Shown here in pieces: positions 25,610 to 33,215 of a DNA stretch of 64,000 nt (position 1 is its first letter; each line of letters opens with the position of its first letter). The notes under the pieces are model-generated. The model was not told the origin of the DNA. It worked only from the letters and a program-made list of their open reading frames with translations, and made no database searches. The position numbers and the translations under genes are program-made. The stretch is from Actinoallomurus oryzae (lineage in GTDB: Bacteria > Actinomycetota > Actinomycetes > Streptosporangiales > Streptosporangiaceae). The stretch spans positions 1 through 64,000 of the forward strand of contig NZ_BAABHF010000030.1 in NCBI RefSeq assembly GCF_039541955.1, read 5' to 3'.

Positions 25610-26064
25610 GGGGGAGGCCGCCCCGGACCCCGCGGACGGGTGGTGAGAGACTGCCCGGATCCGCCGCCCCGCGGCGCGACGGATTACGGCGATTTCTGAG
25701 GCGTGAGAGGACGGCCGCGGGGGAAGTTACCTTCGGGAAGACGACGGGTTTGGGAGGCATCGATCGTCATCGGCCGGAAAGCGCACGCCGTGGGGACATG
25801 CGCCCGGCGCCGGTCCCAGGCCGTCGGCCGTTCGCGCCGGGAAGGTCTGCTTGTGCCGAGACCTGAGAGTTCATCCGCGGCGGGGCGGAACGGGCCGTCC
25901 GTGCCGGGGCCGGAAGGCTCGTCCGCGGCTCGTCCGGACCAGGGCGGAAAAGCGCAGCGCCCGTGGTCGGGCCACGGGCGCTTGGATCGGCAGACCGCGA
26001 GTCCACGTCGGAGGCGCGGTGCCGGAGGGATCGACGGCAGGTGGAACGTGTCTTGGGGCGAGGC
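25610..26064. other. Intergenic stretch between the kinase and whiB1
   Basis: This 455-base gap between converging genes contains the strong hairpin at 25956-25982. The frames crossing it are low-complexity and have no binding sites. No gene is supported. Confidence 0.55.
25956..25982. terminator. Bidirectional hairpin terminator downstream of whiB1
   Basis: The 11-bp arms agcgcccgtgg and ccacgggcgct are perfect around a 5-base loop, 82 bases beyond the whiB1 stop. Confidence 0.7.
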
Positions 26065-26319
26065 TCAGGCGTGGGCGCGCGCACGGGCGCGGGCGCGGCG
26101 GCGCTTCAGCGCGCGGCGTTCGTCCTCACTCATCGCTCCCCACACGCCGGCGTCCTGGCCGGAGTTGAGGGCCCACTGCAGGCACGACTCGGTGACGGGG
26201 CAGCGGCGGCACACCTGCTTGGCTTCTTCGATCTGCACGAGTGCGGGGCCGGTGTTGCCGATCGGGAAGAACAGCTCGGGGTCCTCGTCACGGCAGGCAG
26301 CGCGGTGGCGCCAGTCCAT
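26065..26319 (-). CDS. whiB1: WhiB1-type iron-sulfur transcription factor
   Basis: This 84-residue protein has the four cluster cysteines at 9, 37, 40 and 46 (CRRCPVTESC), the GVWGAMSEDERRAL turn, and a basic ALKRRRARARARA tail. The spacing is identical to WhiB1 of mycobacteria and WblE of Streptomyces, which bind a [4Fe-4S] cluster, sense nitric oxide and contact the primary sigma factor. The start is ATG at 26319 with GAAGGAG 8 bases upstream. A 22-bp perfect palindrome lies 180 bases upstream. Confidence 0.92.
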   Translation of the reverse strand: MDWRHRAACRDEDPELFFPIGNTGPALVQIEEAKQVCRRCPVTESCLQWALNSGQDAGVWGAMSEDERRALKRRRARARARAHA

Positions 26320-26498
26320 GCGGTCCACTCCTTCAATCGAGCGTGAAGCCATGACTCCACTTGTGAACGGTTTCACGATGTAACGAACAACCGGGTGCGG
26401 TGGCATGGCCCGGGGAAGTTGTCGTGGCGCGCTCGAGGTGTTCTCCCATGTCTCGCGCCTCTTTAGAGATTCGCAGGGCGTCCGGAGGGGCGCAAGGC

Positions 26499-26520
26499 CT
26501 TTGAGAAAGTTTTCTCAAAG
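26499..26520. promoter_or_regulatory. Perfect 22-bp palindrome upstream of whiB1
   Basis: CTTTGAGAAA and TTTCTCAAAG are exact inverted repeats separated by GT. The element is AT-rich against a GC-rich background. It lies between the lipid kinase stop (26572) and the whiB1 start. A dimeric regulator site is more likely than a terminator, because the stem is weak and AT-rich. Confidence 0.5.
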
Positions 26521-26571
26521 TATGGCTGTCGGATGTGTCACACGATCGAAACACACATCAGACAGGTCACC

Positions 26572-27498
26572 TCAGATCACAACACGCACAGCCTTCGGTA
26601 CAGAGCGGAACGTTACAAACTCCCGCTGCCCCAGATAGTCGCCGTCGACCTGGAACGCGATGGGCCGCCGGGACCGCAGCGTGAACTCGGAAAGATCATG
26701 CAGTCCGAGGATGTGACCGCCCCGCGGGAGCCGGTTGAACGGCGGCACTATCTGGGCCAGCACCCCCAGCGTCGACAGCAGGTCGAACCTGCGCAGCGCG
26801 AACAGGTCCAGCCCGGTGGCGAAGCTCGCCCGCGGGTTCGGGTCGATCGGCCACCGTCCGGCGTACGTCCAGGGCGCGGTGTTGGAGACGATCCCGATGA
26901 AGATGTGGCCGAGCGGCGGCTTGGACGGCGCCTCCAGCGTGAGCGCCGGCCGGCGACGGTCCGTCAGCACGAAGTACTGGCGCAGCGCGGTGCGCGCGTA
27001 GAGCGTGGAGTAGGCGCGTGACCCGGAGTCGCGCAGCTTCTCGACCGCGTGCACCACCTCGGCGTCCAGCCCCAGGCCCGCACAGAAGGTGAAGTAGCGG
27101 CTGCCGGCCTGGCCGAGCCCGACCGTACGGCTGCGGCCGGCGCGCAGCGCCTCCAGCACCTGACCCGCGGCGTCGAGCGGGTTGTTCTGCATGCCGAGCG
27201 CGCGGGCGAACACGTTGGCGCTGCCGGTCGGCACGATCGCGAGGGCGGGCCCGTCCGGGGCGGGGCCGCCGGAGAGCAGGCCGTTGACCGCCTCGTTCAC
27301 CGTGCCGTCGCCGCCGAGCGCGATCACCACGTCGTACCCTTCACCGGCCGCCTGCGCGGCGAGTTCGGTGGCGTGACCGCGCCGCTGGGTCTCGGCGAGC
27401 TCGAGGCGTACCTCACCGGCGAACGCGCGCATCAGCACGTCACGGGCCCGCCGGGACGTGGTCGTCGCCTTGGGATTGGCGATGAGAAGTGCACGCAC
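26572..27498 (-). CDS. Diacylglycerol/lipid kinase family protein
   Basis: This 308-residue protein has the catalytic-domain signatures LLIANPKATTTS at the N-terminus and VIALGGDGTVNEAVNGLL near residue 60, then PTGSANVFARAL. Members phosphorylate lipids such as diacylglycerol or sphingosine-like substrates using ATP. The lipid cannot be assigned. GTG at 27498 gives the family-standard start (MRALLIANPK). It is divergent from the small membrane gene at 27584. Confidence 0.85.
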   Translation of the reverse strand: MRALLIANPKATTTSRRARDVLMRAFAGEVRLELAETQRRGHATELAAQAAGEGYDVVIALGGDGTVNEAVNGLLSGGPAPDGPALAIVPTGSANVFARALGMQNNPLDAAGQVLEALRAGRSRTVGLGQAGSRYFTFCAGLGLDAEVVHAVEKLRDSGSRAYSTLYARTALRQYFVLTDRRRPALTLEAPSKPPLGHIFIGIVSNTAPWTYAGRWPIDPNPRASFATGLDLFALRRFDLLSTLGVLAQIVPPFNRLPRGGHILGLHDLSEFTLRSRRPIAFQVDGDYLGQREFVTFRSVPKAVRVVI

Positions 27499-27583
27499 GT
27501 GCAAAAGGGTAGCTTCCACGCGAGTTGCGCCGATCGCCACCCTCGGTCACCGGACGCCGTTGATCCGGATAGTGTTCGGGGCT

Positions 27584-27961
27584 GTGTCCACACGTCCCAT
27601 CACTCTGAGCACGGCGGCGGCCATCGAGGCCGTCGAGGGGGTCGCCGTGGCGGCCGTCGGCCTGTACGTCGGGATCGAGGCGATCGTCGGCAGCCCGAAC
27701 GACCTGGCCAGCGCGATCGTCCTCGCCCTCATGGCGATCGCGGCCGGCGTCGGCCTCGTCGCGGTCGGCCGCGGGCTGTGGCAGGTGCGACGCTGGGGAC
27801 GCGCGCCCGCCCTGCTCACCCAGATCTTCGCGGTGATCGCCGGGATCTCGATGATCCAGAGCAGCCGGCAGATCATCGGCGGCGTCTTCATCGTGGTGGC
27901 CGTCGCCGCCAGTGCGGCGCTGCTGAGCCCGCCGACCACGCGGGCCCTCGACGAGGACTAG
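27584..27961 (+). CDS. Four-helix membrane protein of unknown function
   Basis: This predicted 125-residue protein has about four hydrophobic helices with GLYVGIEAIVG and IFAVIAGISMIQSSRQIIGG segments. It resembles many small actinobacterial integral membrane proteins without known function. GTG at 27584 is chosen as the start because it directly precedes the first conserved-looking part; GTG at 27572 is possible. It ends at a bidirectional terminator shared with sigF. Confidence 0.65.
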   Translation: MSTRPITLSTAAAIEAVEGVAVAAVGLYVGIEAIVGSPNDLASAIVLALMAIAAGVGLVAVGRGLWQVRRWGRAPALLTQIFAVIAGISMIQSSRQIIGGVFIVVAVAASAALLSPPTTRALDED

Positions 27962-28081
27962 GGCGCGTCTGGACGCCGCGCAGTAGGACAGCGGGGCCTT
28001 GAGACGCGCCCTGGCGGTCCCCGACCCGACCGAGCGGGGCACGGGGCCCTCGAGTGGGCGACCTCTGCCAGGCGTGACAAG

Positions 28082-28121
28082 AAACTGCCCGGGACCCTCG
28101 TGGAGGGCTCCCGGGCGGTTT
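28082..28121. terminator. Bidirectional terminator between the membrane gene and sigF
   Basis: A long hairpin runs from aaactgcccggga to tcccgggcggttt, with an inner ccctc/gaggg stem. The A-run and T-run at the ends make it work in both directions for these convergent genes. Confidence 0.75.
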
Positions 28122-28138
28122 CGCTCAGTCGTCTTGTC

Positions 28139-28936
28139 TCAGTCGTCGGCGGTGAGGCCGTCCCGCAGCTGGGCGAGGGTGCGGGCCAGCAGCCGGGACA
28201 CGTGCATCTGCGAGATGCCCAGCTCGGCCGCGATCTGCGACTGCGTCATGTTGCCGAAGAACCGCAGCAGCAGGATGCGCTTCTCGCGTGCGGGCAGCTT
28301 TTCCAGCAGCGGCTTGAGCGACTCGCGGTATTCGACGCCCTCGAGGGCGTCGTCGACGATGCCGAGCGAGTCGGCGACCGCCGGCGCGTCCTCGTCGCCC
28401 GAGTCGGGGGCGTCCAGGGAGACCGTGGAGTAGGCGTTGGCCGACTCCAGCCCCTCCAGCACCTCTTCCTCGCTCATCTGCAGGTGCTCGGCCAGCTCGC
28501 TGACGGTCGGCGCGCGGCCCTCGCGCTGGGCGAGGTCGCTGATCGCCTTGGTCAGCGACAGCTTGAGCTCCTGGAGCCGCCGGGGGACGCGGACCGCCCA
28601 TCCCTTGTCGCGGAAGTGACGCTTGATCTCACCGACGATCGTCGGCGTCGCGTACGTGGAGAACTCCACTCCGCGTTCGAGATCGAAGCGGTCGATGGAC
28701 TTGATCAGCCCGATCGTCGCCACCTGGATCAGGTCGTCGAGCCACTCGCCGCGGTTGCGGAACCGGCGCGCGAGGTATTCGACGAGCGGAAGGTGCAGCT
28801 CGACCAGCTCGTCGCGGATGCGCTGGCGCTCCGGGTCGCCCTCGGGAAGTGTGGAGAGGCGTTCGAACAGCGTGCGTGCCCGCGCGCGGTCCGGCACGCT
28901 GTGTTCGTTGCCCGCCACGGTCGTCTTCTCGGTCAC
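28139..28936 (-). CDS. sigF: SigB/SigF-family stress sigma factor
   Basis: This 265-residue group III sigma factor has region 2 (DLIQVATIGLIKSIDRFDLE), region 3 and region 4 (GISQMHVSRLLARTLAQLR). It belongs to the actinobacterial SigB/SigF/SigG group for general stress and development. It lies 67 bases downstream of an anti-sigma kinase of the RsbW type on the same strand, the expected partner-switch pairing. The exact paralogue name is inferred. The start is GTG at 28936. Confidence 0.85.
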   Translation of the reverse strand: MTEKTTVAGNEHSVPDRARARTLFERLSTLPEGDPERQRIRDELVELHLPLVEYLARRFRNRGEWLDDLIQVATIGLIKSIDRFDLERGVEFSTYATPTIVGEIKRHFRDKGWAVRVPRRLQELKLSLTKAISDLAQREGRAPTVSELAEHLQMSEEEVLEGLESANAYSTVSLDAPDSGDEDAPAVADSLGIVDDALEGVEYRESLKPLLEKLPAREKRILLLRFFGNMTQSQIAAELGISQMHVSRLLARTLAQLRDGLTADD

Positions 28937-29003
28937 GGAAGCACCTCGCCTCGCGGCTCGGACTCACGGCCGAACGGGCGGTGCTGTGCCGCTTGGACTC
29001 TGG

Positions 29004-29423
29004 TCACGTCGTCTGCCCGCGCCGTTTCTGCAGGACGATCGTCACCCGGTCGTCGGCGCCGACCTCCGCGTCGACATCGCCGGCGAGCGAGCTCAGGACG
29101 GTCCACGCGAACGTGTCACGGCTCGGCTGCCGGCCGTCGACGGTGAGCACCGACACCCCGATGCTCATCGCATCGTCGGTCAGCTCGAACTCACACGTCA
29201 GGTCGGTGCCGGGAACCGCCTGAGCGAGGAGCATCGCGCACGCCTCGTCGATCGCGATGCGCAGGTCCTCGATCTCGTCAAGGTTGAAGTCGAGACGCGC
29301 CGCCAGCCCGGCCGTCGCTGTGCGCAGCACGGACAGATAGGCGCTGTCAGCCGGCAGCCGCACTGTCACCACATCACGGACATCAGAAAGACTGGCCGGC
29401 ATGGCTGCGGTTTCCTCGGTCAC
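29004..29423 (-). CDS. rsbW: Anti-sigma factor, RsbW-type serine kinase
   Basis: This 139-residue GHKL-fold protein has an ATP-lid N-box, DEIEDLRIAIDEACAMLL, near residue 49 and ends with RVTIVLQKRRG. Such proteins bind a SigF-type sigma factor and phosphorylate an anti-anti-sigma factor. The anti-anti-sigma gene is not next door. It is transcribed ahead of sigF in one operon. The start is GTG at 29423 with AGGGAG close upstream. Confidence 0.8.
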   Translation of the reverse strand: MTEETAAMPASLSDVRDVVTVRLPADSAYLSVLRTATAGLAARLDFNLDEIEDLRIAIDEACAMLLAQAVPGTDLTCEFELTDDAMSIGVSVLTVDGRQPSRDTFAWTVLSSLAGDVDAEVGADDRVTIVLQKRRGQTT

Positions 29424-29731
29424 GTCACTCCCTAGTTGGGGCTTCCCGCTTCCTTGAAACTACCGCCTGCGCGTACCTACTCGCGCGTCCGGCGCGCCTT
29501 CATATCCCCAAGGGATCTTTCCACTGCGCGGCGGGAGTCCGCCGGCGGGTCGCTGGAGTCCTGCCCTTATGAGCGGAAACGCGCGCTGACCGGCGGATTC
29601 TTCCAGTTACCAAGCTTGAAACGGACACGGCGAGGACCGTGCCCGCGGATGACCCGCGGGCGGTCCTCGCCGTGGACGAACTCGAAGATCGCTCGGGAAC
29701 CGTGTACCCGGTTCGCTACGAACGGGGGTTC
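29424..29731. other. Leader of rsbW-sigF and end of the sodN unit
   Basis: This 308-base gap holds the sodN terminator at 29626-29674. The rest should contain the rsbW-sigF promoter. No GTTT-N14-16-GGGTAT pair was seen. No gene is supported. Confidence 0.5.
29626..29674 (-). terminator. Large two-part hairpin terminator of sodN
   Basis: Outer 13-bp arms (29626-29638 and 29662-29674) and inner 8-bp arms (29641-29648 and 29654-29661) are perfect, with a 2-base bulge and a 5-base loop. On the minus strand it is followed by a short T-run. Confidence 0.75.
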
Positions 29732-30133
29732 TCAGGCGTTCTTGGTCTCCCAGAAGATCTTGCTGATCTCGTCGATCTTCGCGAGGAGCTCGTCCGCCTT
29801 CGCCTTGTCGACGCCGCCCTTGGTGCCGGACGCACCGGCCAGCTTGGTGGCCTCGTTGAACAGCTGGTGGAGCTGCGGGTACTTCTCGAAGTGCGGAGGC
29901 TTGAAGTAGTCGGTCCACAGGACCCAGAGGTGGTGCTTGACCAGCTCGGAGCGCTGCTCCTTGATGATCAGCGCGCGAGCGCGGAAGACCGGGTCCTCGT
30001 TGGACTCGTACTTCTCGACGATCGCCTTGACCGACTCGGCCTCGATCCGGGCCTGAGCCGGGTCGTAGATGCCGCAGGGCAGGTCACAGTGTGCGGACAC
30101 CGTGGTCTTGGGGCGCAGAAATCGTGCAAGCAC
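29732..30133 (-). CDS. sodN: Nickel superoxide dismutase precursor
   Basis: This 133-residue precursor has a 14-residue propeptide ending VSA, then the nickel hook HCDLPCG (mature His1, Cys2, Cys6). The body (AQARIEAESVKAI, DYFKPPHFEKYPQLH, KIFWETK) is close to Streptomyces SodN. It disproportionates superoxide in the cytosol as a hexamer. The propeptide is cut by SodX, encoded divergently 91 bases away. The start is GTG at 30133 with GGAAGGA 7 bases upstream. Nickel-dependent control by Nur would be expected, but no clear Nur box was seen. Confidence 0.95.
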   Translation of the reverse strand: MLARFLRPKTTVSAHCDLPCGIYDPAQARIEAESVKAIVEKYESNEDPVFRARALIIKEQRSELVKHHLWVLWTDYFKPPHFEKYPQLHQLFNEATKLAGASGTKGGVDKAKADELLAKIDEISKIFWETKNA

Positions 30134-30224
30134 CTGCGTGTCCTTCCGTTGTCTCTCGTAGAGCGTGCTGCGATTGAAGACACTACTCCTGGCCCCCTAC
30201 CCCCGAGCGGAGAGGTTCATCATC

Positions 30225-30536
30225 ATGCGAGCGGTCGAAGTGACGGGCGAATCGATGCTGCCCGCGCTGCGTCCCGGAGACTGGCTGCTCGTACGCTCCG
30301 GCGCGCGCATCGTCCCTGGCAGCGTCGTTGTCGCGCGCCATCCCCGCCGGGATCTGCTGATCGTCAAGCGGGCCGTACGGCGCGAGGCGGACGGCTGGTG
30401 GCTCGAGAGCGACAACCAGCGCGCGGCGGGGCGTCAGGACAGCTGGGACTTCGGCGCGGTGCCCGACGGGCTGATCGTCGGGCGGGTCGTGCTGCGCTAC
30501 TGGCCGAGGCCGTCGCTGCGGCTCGGCCCGCCCTGA
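30225..30536 (+). CDS. sodX: Nickel superoxide dismutase maturation protease
   Basis: This 103-residue S24/S26-type protease has the catalytic Ser10 in TGESMLPALRPGDWLLV and Lys48 in LLIVKRAV. It is the expected SodX that removes the SodN propeptide so that His1 can bind nickel. ATG at 30225 is chosen with GGAGAGG upstream; the open frame from 30165 has no such site. It is divergent from sodN. Its last 40 bases overlap the 3' end of the opposite CGNR gene. Confidence 0.88.
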   Translation: MRAVEVTGESMLPALRPGDWLLVRSGARIVPGSVVVARHPRRDLLIVKRAVRREADGWWLESDNQRAAGRQDSWDFGAVPDGLIVGRVVLRYWPRPSLRLGPP

Positions 30537-31054
30537 GAGAGCGCGCGCACGCCGGACTCGGCGCGTCCGGCACACTCGTCGGAGCAGTAGCGGCGGGACC
30601 GGTTCGACGACGTGTCGATGAAGACGTTGCGGCACGGCGTCGCCTGACAGACCGCGAGCCGGTCGAGCCCCTCGGCGGAGATGTAGACCGCCAGGCCCAT
30701 CGCCGCCCCGGCGGCGTACCGGTCGGGCACCGAACCGCCCTCGGTGATGTGCAGGTGCCAGCGCTGCCCGTCGTGGGCGGAGACCTGGGGATGCACCGGG
30801 TGCTGGAGCAGCAGGGAGTTGAGGCCCTCGGCCGCGGTGTCCTCGTCGCCCGCGGTCACCGACTCGAAGATCGCGCGGAGGTCCGCCCGCAGCTGCACCA
30901 TCGCCTCGAGGTCGGGCTTGCCGACCCGGCCGGACAGGTGCGGGCCGGCCGTGAGCAGCTCCCGGAGCGCGTCGAGATCGCCCAGGCGGTCACCTTCGGG
31001 CGTCTCGGTGTTCACCAGCCGGACCGCCAGGTCGGCGTACGACGCGAGGTCCAC
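30497..31054 (-). CDS. CGNR zinc finger (ABATE-domain) protein
   Basis: This 185-residue protein has an N-terminal helical ABATE-like stress domain and a C-terminal CGNR zinc finger. The finger reads CQATPCRNVFIDTSSNRSRR then YCSDECA; the usual CGNR becomes CRNV. Such proteins are putative stress-related transcription regulators with no proven targets. The gene ends inside the 3' end of sodX on the other strand. A 16-bp minisatellite lies upstream of its start. Confidence 0.8.
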   Translation of the reverse strand: MDLASYADLAVRLVNTETPEGDRLGDLDALRELLTAGPHLSGRVGKPDLEAMVQLRADLRAIFESVTAGDEDTAAEGLNSLLLQHPVHPQVSAHDGQRWHLHITEGGSVPDRYAAGAAMGLAVYISAEGLDRLAVCQATPCRNVFIDTSSNRSRRYCSDECAGRAESGVRALSQGGPSRSDGLGQ

Positions 31055-31252
31055 GGGCCGCTCCTACCACGAGGCAGAGGCTGTGGTGCTGTCCGGCTAT
31101 TACACTCCACGCCGCCCCCGAGAGGAAGCCCGACTTGCCGGGTAACGGCGTATTTGCCCCGCGATATTGCGCGTCTTTCGCTCGGCCGCAGCAGACGCCG
31201 CCTGCCCGGCATGGTCCCCGGGCTCGGCATGGCCCGCGCCCGGGATGGTGTG

Positions 31253-31332
31253 CATGGTCCCCGCCTGGCATGGTCCCCGCCTGGCATGGTCCCCGCCTGG
31301 CATGGTCCCCGCCCGGCATGGTCCCCGCCCGG
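31253..31332. repeat. 16-bp minisatellite, five copies
   Basis: The unit CATGGTCCCCGCCTGG occurs at 31253, 31269 and 31285. It occurs with CTGG changed to CCGG at 31301 and 31317. Degenerate copies precede it from about 31210. Its low divergence suggests recent expansion. Confidence 0.85.
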
Positions 31333-31386
31333 CCCGGGGGGCCACCCCACTTCCATTGTCCAGCGGACGTCTCGCCGCTGGGAGGT

Positions 31387-31421
31387 GGTGGCGGCGGATT
31401 GTGGATAACTCCGCCGCCACC
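31387..31421 (-). terminator. Terminator of the amino-acid ABC operon
   Basis: ggtggcggcgg (31387-31397) and ccgccgccacc (31411-31421) form a perfect 11-bp stem just after the ATPase stop. Confidence 0.65.
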
Positions 31422-31424
31422 CTC

Positions 31425-32261
31425 TCAGAGGACCTTGGACAGGAAGTCCTGCGTGCGCTGGTGCTGGGGATCGGTCAGCACGTCGCGGGGGCGGCCCTGC
31501 TCGACGATCGCGCCGGCGTCCATGAACACGAGAGAGTCGCCGACCTCGCGGGCGAAGCCCATCTCATGGGTCACCACGACCATCGTCATGCCGTCCACGG
31601 CGAGTTGCCGCATGACGTCGAGCACGTCCCCGACCAGTTCGGGGTCGAGGGCGCTGGTCGGCTCGTCGAACAGCATCAGCTTCGGCTCCATGGCCAGCGC
31701 CCGCGCGATCGCGACCCGCTGCTGCTGCCCGCCGGACAGCTGCGAGGGGTAGCTGGCGACCTTCTCCGACAGGCCGACGCGGTCGAGCAGATCCATCGCC
31801 CGCTCGCGTACGGCGGCCTTCGACTCGCCCCTGACCTGGACCGGCGCCTCCATGATGTTCTCCAGCGCGGTCATGTGCGGGAACAGGTTGAAGCGCTGGA
31901 ACACCATGCCGATGTCCCGCCGTTGCGCCGCGACCTCCCTCTCGCGCATCTCGTGCAGTTTCTCGCCGCGCTGGCGGTAGCCCACGAGATCGCCGTCCAC
32001 CCAGAGCCGGCCGGAGTCGATCTTCTCCAGGTGGTTGATGCAGCGCAGGAAGGTCGACTTGCCCGAACCCGAGGGGCCGATGACGCACATGACCTCCCCG
32101 GGCTCGACCTCCAGATCGATGCCGCGCAGCACGTGCAGCCGCCCGAAGAACTTGTGCACGCCCTCCGCCCGGACCATCGGCCCGGAGCCGGAGCCGGAGC
32201 CGGAGCCGGAAGGGGAACCGGAGCCGGAGCCGAAACCGACGCTGTCCTGTGGCTCGGTCAT
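31425..32261 (-). CDS. Polar amino-acid ABC transporter ATPase
   Basis: This 278-residue ABC ATPase has Walker A GPSGSGKST, signature LSGGQQQRVAIARAL, Walker B LMLFDEPTSALDPEL and the H-loop THEM. It is of the GlnQ/HisP type that energises import of glutamate, glutamine or cystine-like amino acids. An unusual N-terminal Gly/Ser stretch (about residues 9-27) is encoded by a GAGCCG hexamer repeat. It overlaps the permease stop by 4 bases (ATGA). Confidence 0.9.
   Translation of the reverse strand: MTEPQDSVGFGSGSGSPSGSGSGSGSGPMVRAEGVHKFFGRLHVLRGIDLEVEPGEVMCVIGPSGSGKSTFLRCINHLEKIDSGRLWVDGDLVGYRQRGEKLHEMREREVAAQRRDIGMVFQRFNLFPHMTALENIMEAPVQVRGESKAAVRERAMDLLDRVGLSEKVASYPSQLSGGQQQRVAIARALAMEPKLMLFDEPTSALDPELVGDVLDVMRQLAVDGMTMVVVTHEMGFAREVGDSLVFMDAGAIVEQGRPRDVLTDPQHQRTQDFLSKVL
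32184..32232. repeat. GAGCCG-type hexanucleotide repeat
   Basis: On the plus strand about seven imperfect ggagcc units occur, interrupted by aaggggaacc. They encode the Gly/Ser linker at the N-terminus of the ATPase and could vary in length between strains. Confidence 0.65.
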
Positions 32262-33208
32262 GAGGTCCCCCTCTCCGGCACCCGCGGGGGTGTGACGTGG
32301 AACGTCGTGAGGTTGCGCCGCAGCCGTTGCAGCGGGGTCGGGGGCAGCTCGCGGGAGGAGCCCCGGCCGAAGTACCGCTCCAGGTAGTACTGCCCGACCG
32401 ACAGCACCGAGGTCACGATGATGTACCAGACGCTCACCACGATCAGCAGGGGAATGGTCCGGTAGTTGGCGTTGAAGATGTCCTCGCCGGCCTTCAGCAG
32501 CTCGGTGAAGGCCACGGTAGAGGCCAGCGACGTGGTCTTCAGCATCGAGATGGTCTCGTTGCCGGTCGGCGGGATGATCACGCGCATCGCCTGGGGCAGC
32601 ACGATCCGCCGCATCACCTTCAGCCGCCGCATGCCGAGGGCCTGCGCGGCCTCGGTCTGGCCCTCGTCGACGGACAGGATGCCGGCCCGGACGATCTCCG
32701 ACATGTACGCCGCCTCGTTCAGGCCGAGGCCCAGGATCGCCGCGACGAACGTGGTGACCAGGCTGTTGACGTCCCAGGTGATGAACATCGGCCCGAACGG
32801 GATGCCGAGCGAGATGTCGCCGAACAGGGCCTTGATGTTGAACCAGAAGATCAGCTGGACCAGCACCGGCGTGCCGCGGAAGAACCAGATGTACAGCCAC
32901 GCCGCCGAGGACAGCATCGGGTTGGCCGACAGCCGCATCAACGCGAGGATCACGCCACCGACGATGCCGATGGCCATGGCGATCACGGTCAGCTCGAGTG
33001 TCGCCACCAGGCCCTTGAGGATGCCGCCGTCGAAGAAGTACTTCCCGAACGTCGACCAGTCCAGATTCGGGTTGGTGAACAGCATGTGGACGAGCATCGC
33101 GGCGAGTACCAGCACGATCACCGCGCTGACCCACCTGCCCGGATGCCGGACCGGCACGGCCTTGATCGTCTCAGGCCGTACCGGTTCCGTGGTGTCGATG
33201 TCAGTCAC
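32258..33208 (-). CDS. Polar amino-acid ABC transporter permease
   Basis: This 316-residue permease of the HisM/GlnP type has five or more membrane helices. The EAA loop reads EAAQALGMRRLKVMRRIVLPQA, close to the family consensus, and it follows IVRAGILSVDEGQ. It has one fused transmembrane unit, so it probably works as a homodimer. The start is GTG at 33208 with GAGGA upstream. It is flanked by the binding protein 7 bases upstream and the ATPase downstream. Confidence 0.9.
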   Translation of the reverse strand: MTDIDTTEPVRPETIKAVPVRHPGRWVSAVIVLVLAAMLVHMLFTNPNLDWSTFGKYFFDGGILKGLVATLELTVIAMAIGIVGGVILALMRLSANPMLSSAAWLYIWFFRGTPVLVQLIFWFNIKALFGDISLGIPFGPMFITWDVNSLVTTFVAAILGLGLNEAAYMSEIVRAGILSVDEGQTEAAQALGMRRLKVMRRIVLPQAMRVIIPPTGNETISMLKTTSLASTVAFTELLKAGEDIFNANYRTIPLLIVVSVWYIIVTSVLSVGQYYLERYFGRGSSRELPPTPLQRLRRNLTTFHVTPPRVPERGTS

Positions 33209-33215
33209 GGTGTCC

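Larger units (their letters stand above)
31055..31424. other. Intergenic stretch with minisatellite and terminator
   Basis: This 370-base gap carries the 16-bp tandem repeats at 31253-31332, two degenerate repeat copies before them, and the ABC operon terminator at 31387-31421. The frames crossing it on the minus strand are products of the repeat, not genes. Confidence 0.6.

Noticed and set aside
30134..30224. Nur box for nickel control between sodN and sodX
   Set aside because: A gap of 91 bases was read but no clear TTGCAA-type inverted repeat was found.
31012..31420. Minus-strand frames made of GDHA-type repeats
   Set aside because: They are translations of the 16-bp minisatellite and terminator region, with no binding sites.
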